Source of the DNA: CAIWKO01 sp964469155
Lineage (GTDB): Bacteria; Bacteroidota; Bacteroidia; Bacteroidales; CAIWKO01
Length of the DNA: 64,000 bases
Assembly (NCBI GenBank): GCA_964469155.1
Contig: CAYXXU010000001.1
Location: 1 to 64,000, forward strand
Direction: 5' to 3'
In this document: piece after piece, positions 26,324 through 34,905 of the stretch
How positions within the stretch are numbered: the first letter of the stretch is position 1
Layout: the number at the start of each line of letters is the position of its first letter
Notes under the pieces: generated by a model
Databases searched by the model: none
Told to the model about the DNA's origin: nothing
The model's input: only the letters and a program-made list of their open reading frames with translations
Made by a program: the position numbers and the translations under genes

Positions 26324-27295
26324 CTATCCTTGTTTCAGTTCTTTTACGGCGGTGATGAGCTCTGGGAGGACTTTCAGTACATCGCCTACTATGCCGTAGT
26401 CAGCCGCTTCAAAAATAGGAGCATCGGGGTCTTTGTTGATGGCCACAATGCATTTCGAACTGCTGATACCGCCCAAATGCTGAATAGCACCCGAGATACC
26501 GCAGGCAAAATACAAGTTAGGAGCAATCACTTTTCCGGTTTGTCCGGTATGCTCATCATGAGGCCTCCAGCCTTCATCCGAAACAGGACGCGAACAGGCT
26601 GTGGCAGCGCCCAGCAGTCCGGCCAGTTCTTCGATCAAACCCCAGTTTTCCGGGCCCTTCATACCTCTTCCGCCTGAAACTACCACTTCGGCATCGGTCA
26701 GCAGTATCTTTCCTGTTACTTTATTTACTTCTTTCACGGAAGTCTTCAGTTCGTCGCAATTCACTTCTGGACTGAAGGCTTCGATAGCGCAATCCACGGG
26801 AGCTTCAACCACACCAAAAGCATTCTGCAAAAGGGTGATGATACGCACAGGGGTTTTGATAACAATGTTTCCAATAGCTTTGGCGGTGTAAACCTTCTTC
26901 GCTACTGTGAAAGGATCCATGCTTACAGGAATCGCTGTTGCTCCTGAAGCCAGCCCTGCCTTCAAACGAACCGACAGGCGGGGGGCGATGGCTTTACCTG
27001 AGTTATTGTGCGCAAAAATAATGACGTTGGCATTCTCTTTGGCAACCGCCTGAGCGATCACCGAAGTGTAGGCCTGGTTGTTCAGCCATTTCAGGTTTTC
27101 GTCGCTGCAATGTAAAACTTTTGAAGCGCCATAGGCTCCCAGGGTTTTTAATTCTTCTTCGCTCACGTTGCCGATCGACAGGGCCACAACGGAAGTGCCC
27201 AGTTTGTTGGCTATCTCGTGTGCGTATGATATCAACTCGAAAGAAAGTTTCTTGAACTTTCCGTCCCAGTTTTCTGTATAGACAAGTACACTCAT
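26324..27295 (-). CDS. etfA: electron transfer flavoprotein alpha subunit
   Basis: A 323-residue FAD-binding subunit. The C-terminal FAD site is clear: VVSGGRGMKGPENWGLIEELA is broken here as VVSGGRGMKG / PENWGL, then HTGQTGKVIAPNLYFACGIS and GAIQHLGGISSSKCIVAINKD (as GAIQHLGGI / SSKCIVAINKD). With EtfB it takes electrons from acyl-CoA dehydrogenase in the cytosol. etfA is separated from etfB by an S23-type gene and its repeats, which is unusual because etfB-etfA are normally adjacent. Confidence 0.93.
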   Translation of the reverse strand: MSVLVYTENWDGKFKKLSFELISYAHEIANKLGTSVVALSIGNVSEEELKTLGAYGASKVLHCSDENLKWLNNQAYTSVIAQAVAKENANVIIFAHNNSGKAIAPRLSVRLKAGLASGATAIPVSMDPFTVAKKVYTAKAIGNIVIKTPVRIITLLQNAFGVVEAPVDCAIEAFSPEVNCDELKTSVKEVNKVTGKILLTDAEVVVSGGRGMKGPENWGLIEELAGLLGAATACSRPVSDEGWRPHDEHTGQTGKVIAPNLYFACGISGAIQHLGGISSSKCIVAINKDPDAPIFEAADYGIVGDVLKVLPELITAVKELKQG

Positions 27296-27300
27296 AATTT

Positions 27301-27366
27301 TATTTTTTTAGGTTATTAGACTTTAGACTATTAGGCTTTAGGCTTTTTGACTTTTAGGATTTAGGA
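27301..27366. repeat. left boundary repeats of S23 copy A (TTAGG words)
   Basis: Words such as TTTAGGTTATTAGAC, TTTAGACTATTAGG and CTTTAGG overlap the last codons and stop of the S23 gene. They are roughly the reverse complement of the words at 27726-27784. Confidence 0.6.
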
Positions 27367-27725
27367 GGTCTTTTGTTTCGCAAAGACCGAATCAAAGCTG
27401 CAAGCACTTTTTCTGTTTCAATTAATTTTAATTCGTAATTTTCAAATTCTATTAGTTCGATATAATTCAATCTGACGGCTATGGTATATTGATAATGCAA
27501 CTCTTTTAATGAGCCATAAGCAATATCAAGGAAATTCAGGTAACTGGCCAGAGTATGGCGGGCACACCCTTCAACTATATTTGTTGGAGCCGATGCTGCC
27601 GCTCTTCTCATTTGAGATGTCAATCCAAACAATTCTTCCCTGGGAAATGTTGCCGTAATCTTATAGGTATCAATAACCAGGGCATCGGTAAGTTTAAATG
27701 CTGTAAGTTGATGATGGTCCCTCAT
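27354..27725 (-). CDS. S23-type four-helix-bundle protein (copy A)
   Basis: A 123-residue all-helical protein of the family first seen in 23S rRNA intervening sequences. The signature FGLTSQMRRAAASAPTNIVEG is given as FGLTSQMRRAA / SAPTNIVEG; then SYLNFLDIAYGSLKELHYQ. Free-standing copies are common in Bacteroidota and their role is unknown. This copy lies inside the etfB-acyl-CoA operon, between etfB and etfA, and its stop codon is made by the flanking repeat. Similar genes occur at 31819 (broken) and 40488. Confidence 0.88.
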   Translation of the reverse strand: MRDHHQLTAFKLTDALVIDTYKITATFPREELFGLTSQMRRAAASAPTNIVEGCARHTLASYLNFLDIAYGSLKELHYQYTIAVRLNYIELIEFENYELKLIETEKVLAALIRSLRNKRPPKS

Positions 27726-27784
27726 ATCCTAAAGTTTATAGGTCTAAATTTCTAAACACCTAATTGCCTAATACCTAAACACCT
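27726..27784. repeat. right boundary repeats of S23 copy A (CCTAAA words)
   Basis: CCTAAAG, GTCTAAA, TCTAAACACC, CCTAATACCTAAACACC run from the S23 start codon to the etfB stop codon. They are inverted with respect to the TTTAGG words at 27301-27366. The best match is TTTAGGTTATTAG against CTAATACCTAAA. Confidence 0.6.
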
Positions 27785-28534
27785 TTAAATAAGTTTAGCT
27801 TCATAGTGCAACAAATTGACCAATTCCTTGACGTTTTCGGGATCAATCTTTTTGCAGGCAGCTTTCGGCTTGGGCATTTCGAATCCAACAAACTCCGTCA
27901 AGGGTTCCACAGCCACAGCTTCCACCACCTGAAGGGGTTTGGTCTTGGCCATCATGATGCCGCGCATATTGGGAATACGGGGATCTTTGGCGATACCTTT
28001 CTGCACAATGCCTATGAAAGGAAGTTGGGTGGCAACGGTTTCCTGTCCGCCGTCGATCTCTCTTTTCAGTTCCACCTGTCCGTTGCTAACCTCCAGATGC
28101 GAGATGGCCGAAACAGAAGGCCAACCCAGCATTTCAGACAGCATACCGCCGAGTGCGGAGCCGTTGAAGTCGCTGGATTCAATGCCACACAACACAACGT
28201 CGAAAGCTTCTTTGCCAATCACATCAGCGATCTGGGAAGCTACGAAATAGGTATCTTTGGGTTCGGCATTCACACGAATGGCACGGTCGGCACCTATGGC
28301 CAGGGCCTTGCGTATGGTAGGCTCGGTATCCATCTGGCCCACATTGATCACGGTTACACTTTCAATACTTCCCGCCTGGGCATCTTTGATGTCGAGCATC
28401 CTGGTCAATGCCAGTTCGTCCCAGGGGTTGATGATCCACTGCACTCCGGCGTTATCAAAAGATGTATTGTTGTTTACAAATTTGATCTTGGTGGTAGTGT
28501 CGGGAACATTACTTATACAAATTAAGACTTTCAT
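27785..28534 (-). CDS. etfB: electron transfer flavoprotein beta subunit
   Basis: A 249-residue subunit. The N-terminal KVLICISNVPDTTTKIKFV is typical. The signature VKREIDGGQE-type segment appears as VELKREIDGGQETVATQLPF (20 residues), the ETF beta recognition region. It binds AMP and forms EtfAB. It lies 143 bases downstream of the acyl-CoA dehydrogenase gene on the same strand and upstream of the S23 insertion. Confidence 0.93.
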   Translation of the reverse strand: MKVLICISNVPDTTTKIKFVNNNTSFDNAGVQWIINPWDELALTRMLDIKDAQAGSIESVTVINVGQMDTEPTIRKALAIGADRAIRVNAEPKDTYFVASQIADVIGKEAFDVVLCGIESSDFNGSALGGMLSEMLGWPSVSAISHLEVSNGQVELKREIDGGQETVATQLPFIGIVQKGIAKDPRIPNMRGIMMAKTKPLQVVEAVAVEPLTEFVGFEMPKPKAACKKIDPENVKELVNLLHYEAKLI

Positions 28535-28569
28535 TTTTATGATTGTTTTTTAATTAATAATTTTAGTAA

Positions 28570-28680
28570 GGAATTCAGGAGTCAAGAGCCAGGAGTTAGA
28601 AATTGAAAGTTCGGAGTAAGAGAGTTCATGATTCTAATCCTCACTACTAACTACCATCTACTATCTACTAAATTCTTCTA
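28570..28680. repeat. short words between acyl-CoA dehydrogenase and etfB
   Basis: CAGGAGTCAAGAGCCAGGAG at about 28577 and ACTACTAACTACCATCTACT at about 28643 are rotating short words like the other intergenic repeats. No inverted partner is obvious. Confidence 0.4.
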
Positions 28681-29817
28681 CTTAAAAAGCGAGCGCGAAA
28701 TTACAATTTTTTGCACTTCGGAAGTACCTTCGTAGATCTGGGTCAGTTTGGCTTCGCGCATCAAACGCTCGACATGATATTCTTTCACGTAGCCGTAGCC
28801 CCCATGGATCTGAACGGCTTCGGTGGTAACTTCCATAGCCATGTCGGCGCAGTATTGTTTTGCCATGGCACTCATAATTCCGTAAGGCAGGTGCTGATCT
28901 TTCAGCCAGGCTGATTTCAGGCAGAGATTGCGTCCGTTCTCGATTTTCACGGCCATATCGGCCAGTTTAAAAGCAACCGCCTGATGATTGAAAATCTCGG
29001 TTCCAAAAGCTTTTCTTTCTTTGGAATATTTCAGTGCGCGGTCGAAAGCACCGGAAGCTATTCCCAATGCCTGTGAGGCAATGCCTATGCGTCCGCCATC
29101 AAGGGTCTTCATGGCAAATGAAAAACCAAAGCCGTCTTCGCCAATGCGGTTTTCTTTGGGAACCTTCACATCATTGAACATCACCGAATGTGTGTCGGAA
29201 CCACGCATCCCCATTTTGTTTTCGTGAGGTCCGAGGGTGATGCCGGGAGTATCTTTGTCTACGATGAGAGCATTGATACCTTTGTGTTTCTTCTCGGGAT
29301 TGGTTTGGCAGATGACGATATAGGTAGAAGCACAGTTGGCATTGGTAATCCAGTTCTTGGTACCGTTTACCAGATAATAATCTCCTTTATCTTCTGCGAT
29401 CGTTCTCTGCGAAGTGGCATCGGAACCGGCTTCAGGCTCGGATAAAAGGAAAGCACCTATTTTCTGACCGCTGGCCAGAGGGCGTAAATATTTGTCGCGT
29501 TGAAAATCATTACCGAATTCCTGGATACCCCAGTTCACCAGCGAATTGCAAACCGACATAATCACAGATACCGAAGCATCGACCTTAGAAATTTCTTCCA
29601 TAGCCAATACGTAAGAAACGGTATCCATTCCACCTCCATCCCACTTAGGATCCGCCATCATACCCAGAAATCCGAGCTCGGACAGCATCTTTACCTGTGC
29701 CGCCGGAAATTCACATTTTTCATCTCTTTCAATCACACCCGGCAATAATTCGCGTTCGGCAAAATCACGGGCGGCCTGCTGAATCATAATTTGTTCTTCG
29801 GTAAATTCAAAATTCAT
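28678..29817 (-). CDS. acyl-CoA dehydrogenase (butyryl-CoA type)
   Basis: A 379-residue FAD enzyme. GAFLLSEPEAGSDATSQRT is the first acyl-CoA dehydrogenase signature, and the C-terminal IHGGYGYVKEYHVERLMR with IYEGTSEVQ is the second. The catalytic glutamate is E363 in IYEGTSE. The length and context with etfB, crotonase, butyrate kinase and IcmF suggest short-chain substrates such as butyryl-CoA. It is the first gene of an operon with its own strong promoter. Confidence 0.92.
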   Translation of the reverse strand: MNFEFTEEQIMIQQAARDFAERELLPGVIERDEKCEFPAAQVKMLSELGFLGMMADPKWDGGGMDTVSYVLAMEEISKVDASVSVIMSVCNSLVNWGIQEFGNDFQRDKYLRPLASGQKIGAFLLSEPEAGSDATSQRTIAEDKGDYYLVNGTKNWITNANCASTYIVICQTNPEKKHKGINALIVDKDTPGITLGPHENKMGMRGSDTHSVMFNDVKVPKENRIGEDGFGFSFAMKTLDGGRIGIASQALGIASGAFDRALKYSKERKAFGTEIFNHQAVAFKLADMAVKIENGRNLCLKSAWLKDQHLPYGIMSAMAKQYCADMAMEVTTEAVQIHGGYGYVKEYHVERLMREAKLTQIYEGTSEVQKIVISRSLFK

Positions 29818-29861
29818 AGCTTTATATTTTTAATTATTAATTTTAAAAGACAATTTTTATA

Positions 29862-29892
29862 CAAACCTACACTTTTATTTTGAAAAAACAAA
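29862..29892 (-). promoter_or_regulatory. promoter of the acyl-CoA dehydrogenase-etf operon
   Basis: On the minus strand this reads TTTG, 19 bases, then TAGGTTTG: a full -33/-7 Bacteroidota promoter 45 bases upstream of the ATG at 29817. Confidence 0.7.
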
Positions 29893-29934
29893 CTTTTGTT
29901 CAATTTTGATTGCAAGCAACTGGCTGACATCGGA

Positions 29935-30744
29935 CTAAGCTCTTTTCGATTTGTTTATGCATGAGTTAATAAAACTGAGCATACTGCATTTTACCGTATG
30001 GATAGCCTGAAAATGCGGAATATGACCGCAATCGTCAATGAACAATAGTTCTACCGGTCCACTGATATTATTTTTTTTCGATAACAGCTGCTTTTCGCTG
30101 CCATAGCAGTCGTCCTTGCCCTGGATGGCCAGCACGGGACAGGTAATGGAAGGCAGAAAATGTTCTATGTTCCAGTCTCGGTTCTCTTCCGCAGTCCAGA
30201 CATCGCTCCAGCCATAAAACACCGAATCGGTCTTATCGCCATGGAACTTTTGCAGACTGCTTTTGAGTTTTCCCTCCTTATAGTCGATCGCTGCTTTTTT
30301 GATGCCGGCAATGGTTATGTCTTCGCAAAAGAGATGGTCCGCTTCAGTGATGAGGCCCAGTAAATTCTTTGAATATTTTGAGGCATAGAGCAAGGCAATG
30401 GAACCGCCATCACTGTGGCCAACCAGTATCACTTTTTCAGTTATCTGAAGCTTGTCGAGCAATTCAGGCAAAAAAACAAAAGCTTCCGAATTCAAATAAT
30501 CCGGGGTTCGGGATTCAGCCAAAGCCTCCGATCTTCCATAGCCATATCTGTCGTAAACCAATACAGGGCATTTAACCCTTTTACCAATTGAATCAGGAAA
30601 TTCTTTCCATTGCCTGATGCTGCCCAAACCTTCATGAAGGAAAACCAAAAAAGGCGTTCCCGGCTTTCGGCACTCAGGGTAAATTATTTCGAAGTAAATT
30701 TCTTTTCCGGCCACCCGGATGAAATTGCAAACACGGTTTTTCAT
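29935..30744 (-). CDS. alpha/beta hydrolase
   Basis: A 269-residue hydrolase. The oxyanion region is FLHEGLGSIRQWKEFP, the nucleophile is in LVGHSDGGSIALLYAS, a likely acid is in AIQGKDDCYG and the catalytic histidine is in DDCGHIPHFQ. The substrate is not evident; a thioesterase or ester hydrolase role in acyl-CoA metabolism would fit the neighbourhood. It starts four bases after the stop of the flavoprotein gene upstream, so the two are coupled. Confidence 0.82.
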   Translation of the reverse strand: MKNRVCNFIRVAGKEIYFEIIYPECRKPGTPFLVFLHEGLGSIRQWKEFPDSIGKRVKCPVLVYDRYGYGRSEALAESRTPDYLNSEAFVFLPELLDKLQITEKVILVGHSDGGSIALLYASKYSKNLLGLITEADHLFCEDITIAGIKKAAIDYKEGKLKSSLQKFHGDKTDSVFYGWSDVWTAEENRDWNIEHFLPSITCPVLAIQGKDDCYGSEKQLLSKKNNISGPVELLFIDDCGHIPHFQAIHTVKCSMLSFINSCINKSKRA

Positions 30745-30748
30745 GCGG

Positions 30749-31693
30749 TCAGAAAGTTATGTTATGCAGGCTTTCATTGGCAGCCATAAACTCAGATACT
30801 ATTTCGTTCACAATATCAGCCGCAGGTTTGATTTCATTGATCAGGGCCGCATTTTGGCCTATCTCCAGTTCCCCTTCTTCCAAATCGCCTTCGAACATCC
30901 CTTTGCGAGCCCGGCCTGATCCCAGCAAATTCAGAAGTTCCTCAGGAGATGCTCCGGAGGATTGTTTTGCTTCGACTTCGTTGAAGAATTTATTTCTGAT
31001 GAGCCTGACGGGGACCAGTTTTTTCAGGGTCAGCAATGTGCTTCCGTCACCAATTTCAATTACCTTGTTCTTGAAACTTTGATGAGCGGATGATTCCAGG
31101 GAAGCTACGAACCTGCTTCCTATCTGCACCCCGTCGGCCCCCAAAGCCATGGTGGCTAGCATGGCGCGGCCTGTGGCTATGCCTCCGGCAGCAACCAAAG
31201 GAATTGAAACGGCCTTCCGAATCAATGGGACCAATACCAGGGTGGTGGTCTCCTCCTTTCCGTTGTGTCCGCCTGCTTCGAAGCCTTCGGCCACGATGGC
31301 ATCGACACCCACTTCTTCGCATTTTTTCGCTGACTTTACATTGGCTACCACATGCACCACAGTAATTCCATGTTCTTTCAGCAAAGGGGTCCATTTGGTG
31401 GGATTGCCCGCTGAAGTGAAAACCACGGGAACTTTTTCGGCTATGATGATCCTGATAAATTCTTCAGCAGCAGGAAACAATAAGGGCACATTGACCCCGA
31501 AAGGTTTGTTGGTATTTGCCTTACATTTTCTGATATGCTCAAGCAATATTTCAGGCGTCATGGAGCCGGAGCCAATCAGCCCAAGCCCACCGGCATTGCT
31601 CACAGCAGAAGCTAATTCCCACCCGCTGCACCATATCATACCTGCCTGGATTATTGGGTATTTAATTTTAAACAGAGTTGTTATTTTGTTCAT
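30749..31693 (-). CDS. FabK/nitronate monooxygenase-like FMN protein
   Basis: A 314-residue TIM-barrel flavoprotein. IIQAGMIWCSGWELASAVSN is the N-terminal signature, GVNVPLLFPAA follows, then GFEAGGHNGKEET with the conserved glycine-histidine loop and ADGVQIGSRFVAS, a phosphate-binding motif. The family includes nitronate monooxygenase and enoyl-ACP reductase II. Its place in a short-chain acyl-CoA operon leaves an acyl-CoA or enoyl reductase-like role possible. The catalytic histidine HNG is present. Confidence 0.82.
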   Translation of the reverse strand: MNKITTLFKIKYPIIQAGMIWCSGWELASAVSNAGGLGLIGSGSMTPEILLEHIRKCKANTNKPFGVNVPLLFPAAEEFIRIIIAEKVPVVFTSAGNPTKWTPLLKEHGITVVHVVANVKSAKKCEEVGVDAIVAEGFEAGGHNGKEETTTLVLVPLIRKAVSIPLVAAGGIATGRAMLATMALGADGVQIGSRFVASLESSAHQSFKNKVIEIGDGSTLLTLKKLVPVRLIRNKFFNEVEAKQSSGASPEELLNLLGSGRARKGMFEGDLEEGELEIGQNAALINEIKPAADIVNEIVSEFMAANESLHNITF

Positions 31694-31736
31694 CAGCTTC
31701 GTTTATTCTGCAAATAATTCTCTCATTTCAACCCGC

Positions 31737-31772
31737 AGTCGGTAATCCTCAATCTTCAGTCGGCAATCGGCA
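31737..31772. repeat. left inverted repeat of S23 copy B
   Basis: Word repeats CAGTCGG / TAATCCTCAATC / CAGTCGGCAATCGGC. Bases 31743-31765 match the reverse complement of 32236-32258 at 21 of 23 positions, with the core CCTCAATCT and CAGTCGGCA. Confidence 0.85.
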
Positions 31773-31818
31773 AACATTAACGCAATCCTTAATCAATATA
31801 AGAGACAATACAAATTTG

Positions 31819-32184
31819 CTATTTGTATTTATCGGGATTTTCAATTGCATGATTTAGCAAACGTCCGATTTCTTCGGATTTTGCTGTATAGTCATCATAG
31901 GTCTCTTTCAAAATATATTCGCAAGCAAGCGCAAAATCAAGCCAAACCTGAGTTTCGGAGTTCTCCATATCTGCATCAGTCATTTTACTCACAAAATGCG
32001 CAGGATACCTGCGTTTGCGATAAGCTTCGCCAATTGTAGCACAAACAGAACGCGAACAATTTCGTATTTGACTGGTCAAACCTATATTTCATCTTTAGGG
32101 AAGGTCTTACCGGTATTATATATTTCCATAGCAAGGGAAAATGCTTTCTGATATACCGTTAAGTTTCTAAAACCTGTTGCCATT
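31819..32184 (-). pseudogene. S23-type four-helix-bundle gene, frameshifted (copy B)
   Basis: Reading from the ATG at 32184 gives MATGFRNLTVYQKAFSLAM, then FPKDEI and a stop at 32082-32084. Adding one T near 32082 restores the family sequence: ...FPKDEI-Y-GLTSQIRNCSRS, then YILKETYDDYTAKSEEIGRLL. The intact protein would be 121 residues. The downstream half remains open to 31819. One base deletion or a sequencing error explains the break. The gene lies between the thiolase and the FabK-like gene and is flanked by near-perfect inverted repeats. Confidence 0.85.
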
Positions 32185-32229
32185 ATACCTGCGAAATATT
32201 TTTGCCAAAAGTTTATCCCTATAGCCGGG

Positions 32230-32265
32230 CCCCTCTGCCGACTGCAGATTGAGGATTGCAGATTA
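32230..32265. repeat. right inverted repeat of S23 copy B
   Basis: TGCCGACTGCAGATTGAGGA and GATTGCAGATT. It is the inverted partner of 31743-31765 (21 of 23 matches) on the other side of the S23 pseudogene. Confidence 0.85.
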
Positions 32266-32278
32266 TTTTCAATTCAAC

Positions 32279-33523
32279 TTATTCAGCTTTCTTGTAGACA
32301 ATAGAAACCAAAGTTTTATCGTCACCACCCATATTGATAGTCAAACCATAAGGGCGCTCAGGTTTTATGTTTATCTGGGCATCGCCGGCTTTTCCGGTAA
32401 GTTGTTCCCAAATAGTCACGGCCTGATGCACCCCGGTTGCTCCCGTCGGATGACCCCAACCGATGAGTCCGCCTGTAGTATTAAACGGAACCATACCTGT
32501 GCGTGAGGTATTTCCTTCCAACACAAAGTCGGTTCCTTTTCCATGTTCAGCAAAGCCTATGGCTTCTGTGGCCATGATACCTGCAATGGTAAAGCAATCG
32601 TGACATTCCACCGTTCCAATCTGGTCTCTGGTAATTCCTGCACTTTGGAGTGCATTTTTTACTGTAGCAGCGGTTGTATCAAGCACTGTAGGATCAGCAG
32701 GTGGTTTTGTGATGTCATTTTCTGCCTGACCAATTCCTTTTACTTCGATGGCATCGTTTTTAGAAATACCACAACGTTTCAGTCCTTCTTCGGAAACGAT
32801 AGCAATGCCGGAAGCGCCGTCAGATACCTTTGAGCAATCGAAAACATTCAGGTTATCGACAAATCCTTTGGGGTTTGGAGCCATCATTCCCAAAGCTTCC
32901 AGATCAACGGTCGTATTATGATATTCCTGTGCCGTTGGGCAAAGGCGTGCATTTTCCATCGCATTGACAAACCATTTGGCCATAGCCTTACGTGTCTTTT
33001 CTTTTCCGAATTTTTCATAATAGAAGCCTGCCCTGTCGCTAAACTTACCCGGGAAGAAATAGGCGTGTCCGTCTTTGCGTTCTTTGGCCCATCCGGCAGC
33101 AGCCAGTATGTCAGCACCATAAATTGCCTTTACGGTATTCTGTACTTCTACCCCCAATACCAAAACGACATCGGCTGTTTCGGCGAGAACCGATTTGATC
33201 CCAGTAACCAAAGCCAAAGCACCCGTACCACAAGCACCCTCTACTCTGACAGCAGGTTTATACTTTAATCCCTCATCAATATAAGGGAAAAAGCCTGCCA
33301 GATTGGCTTGTCTGTTGAAACGTGCCCCTATGAAGTTTCCGACCACACATTCGTCCACATTGACAGCCCCCCCGATCTGTTTGAGTACACCCTGTCCGGC
33401 TTCTTTTAAATATTCTTCCAATCCGGGGCGTTCTTTTTTAGGATTGAATTCTTTGCGACCGGTTCCCATCGAAATGGTGTTGTAACCGGCAACCATGTAT
33501 ATTTTTCTTCTTATCTTAGTCAT
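32279..33523 (-). CDS. thiolase family protein (SCP2-like acetyl-CoA acetyltransferase)
   Basis: A 414-residue thiolase. The nucleophilic cysteine is in VEGACGTGA (C98). TVECHDCFTIA gives the second motif and WGHPTGATG the catalytic histidine (about 355). The usual C-terminal catalytic cysteine is replaced by the glycine-rich INMGGDDKT, as in SCP2-type thiolases. It probably carries out the last step of butyryl-CoA oxidation or its reverse. It is encoded 18 bases downstream of the 3-hydroxyacyl-CoA dehydrogenase gene. Confidence 0.88.
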   Translation of the reverse strand: MTKIRRKIYMVAGYNTISMGTGRKEFNPKKERPGLEEYLKEAGQGVLKQIGGAVNVDECVVGNFIGARFNRQANLAGFFPYIDEGLKYKPAVRVEGACGTGALALVTGIKSVLAETADVVLVLGVEVQNTVKAIYGADILAAAGWAKERKDGHAYFFPGKFSDRAGFYYEKFGKEKTRKAMAKWFVNAMENARLCPTAQEYHNTTVDLEALGMMAPNPKGFVDNLNVFDCSKVSDGASGIAIVSEEGLKRCGISKNDAIEVKGIGQAENDITKPPADPTVLDTTAATVKNALQSAGITRDQIGTVECHDCFTIAGIMATEAIGFAEHGKGTDFVLEGNTSRTGMVPFNTTGGLIGWGHPTGATGVHQAVTIWEQLTGKAGDAQINIKPERPYGLTINMGGDDKTLVSIVYKKAE

Positions 33524-33541
33524 AGTTGTAAGTTTTTTAGT

Positions 33542-34879
33542 TTAATTCAAATAATCGTTAATTGGGCCGTAGGCATGGAAAAATCCTGTAAGCAAAACGG
33601 TATTCACATCTTTTTCCGCAAAGGCAACCTTGTCGGCTACCAGCTTCAATCCGATCGCTTTCGACTTTTTAGCATAGGCCGATGCTAATGTTGCCCCCAG
33701 ATTCGACATGGTACTCAATTCGGCAAAATATTTTCTGAACACTTCGTCTTTTTTAGGATCGCCAACCACTGCTTTCCATGGTTTGACGGATGTCGGTAAA
33801 GCTCCCAGAATGGCGTCGCATTTAGCAGCTATATCAGCAACTGCAATGTATTGCCTGGTTTCCGGGTCATAAATACCAACCACACGTCCTTTTTCATATT
33901 TCAGGAACCCATCCTTCTGAGAACCATCGGAGTTTTGACCTCCTTTGACACCTATTTCCATGAAACGGTCGAGAAGCGGACTATGGATATCTTCGTCCTT
34001 CACATGAGGTTTCATCACTTTCATGATATATTGGCAAACATCGATACCTACATAATCGATCAATTGGAAAATCCCCATAGGACGAATCAGATAGTCCTGA
34101 GTAATTTTGTTGATGCAATAAACCGCTTCGACGAACGACATCTGGTTGGAAAGCTTCATTGCTTCGCCCATTCCATAAAGAGCATCTCGCATAAAATGTC
34201 CGTTGCCAATAAATCCTGCAAAATCGTTCGACGGAACTTCAATTTTTCTCAGGCTCTTGATAAACATGGTTGCAAACTCAGGCAATTCAGGGTTAGTGGC
34301 ATCTGTTTTGATGACCTCAACCAGTTTCTGTACAGCGGGGGGATTATAGAAATGAACTCCCAACACCCTGCCTTCGAGTTTGGCTTCCTTATCCAGATAA
34401 CCTATAGGAATTGATGAGGTATTGGTAAAGAACCAGGGTTTGTTTGGGTTGTTCTGATTGATCTGTGAGAACATTTTCACTTTCAGGTCAGGATTTTCAC
34501 TGGCAGCTTCGAAAACGATGTTGGATTCATAAGCTGATTCAAGAGTAGTAACCGGGCGGATGATATTCATCACATCTTTAACATACTGATCGATGATCTC
34601 GCTGTTTTCGATGAGGTCCCTGCGATCGGCATAAATATGGCGCAGAGCGACAGCTTTTTTTTCAGCTTGCTTGATCACCTGTCCCTGAATGTATTTCATC
34701 AGACCTGCAAGACCTTTTTGACTGATGTCCATTGCATAAAGAATGAAGAGCTTGTCTTTGTTCTCGGGTTTGAGGCTCAGATCGGCCATCTCGATAGCAG
34801 TGAGTAGCAATATACCACTGCCCATTTTGCCGGCAGCACCCAGCACGGTAACATTTTGAAGTTTTTCAGTATAATTCAT
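33542..34879 (-). CDS. 3-hydroxyacyl-CoA dehydrogenase
   Basis: A 445-residue NAD-dependent dehydrogenase. The Rossmann motif VTVLGAAGKMGSGI is at the N-terminus, followed by NTSSIPIGYLDKEAKLEGRV (catalytic serine region) and GVHFYNPPAVQKLVEVI with the conserved histidine. The second domain has FAGFIGNGHFMRDALYG and LIDYVGIDVCQYIM. It is longer than the usual 280-310-residue single-domain form because of an extended C-terminal part. It lies between crotonase and thiolase and would oxidise 3-hydroxybutyryl-CoA. Confidence 0.9.
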   Translation of the reverse strand: MNYTEKLQNVTVLGAAGKMGSGILLLTAIEMADLSLKPENKDKLFILYAMDISQKGLAGLMKYIQGQVIKQAEKKAVALRHIYADRRDLIENSEIIDQYVKDVMNIIRPVTTLESAYESNIVFEAASENPDLKVKMFSQINQNNPNKPWFFTNTSSIPIGYLDKEAKLEGRVLGVHFYNPPAVQKLVEVIKTDATNPELPEFATMFIKSLRKIEVPSNDFAGFIGNGHFMRDALYGMGEAMKLSNQMSFVEAVYCINKITQDYLIRPMGIFQLIDYVGIDVCQYIMKVMKPHVKDEDIHSPLLDRFMEIGVKGGQNSDGSQKDGFLKYEKGRVVGIYDPETRQYIAVADIAAKCDAILGALPTSVKPWKAVVGDPKKDEVFRKYFAELSTMSNLGATLASAYAKKSKAIGLKLVADKVAFAEKDVNTVLLTGFFHAYGPINDYLN

Positions 34880-34905
34880 GTTTTTGTTTTTTAAATTTAT
34901 TTATT

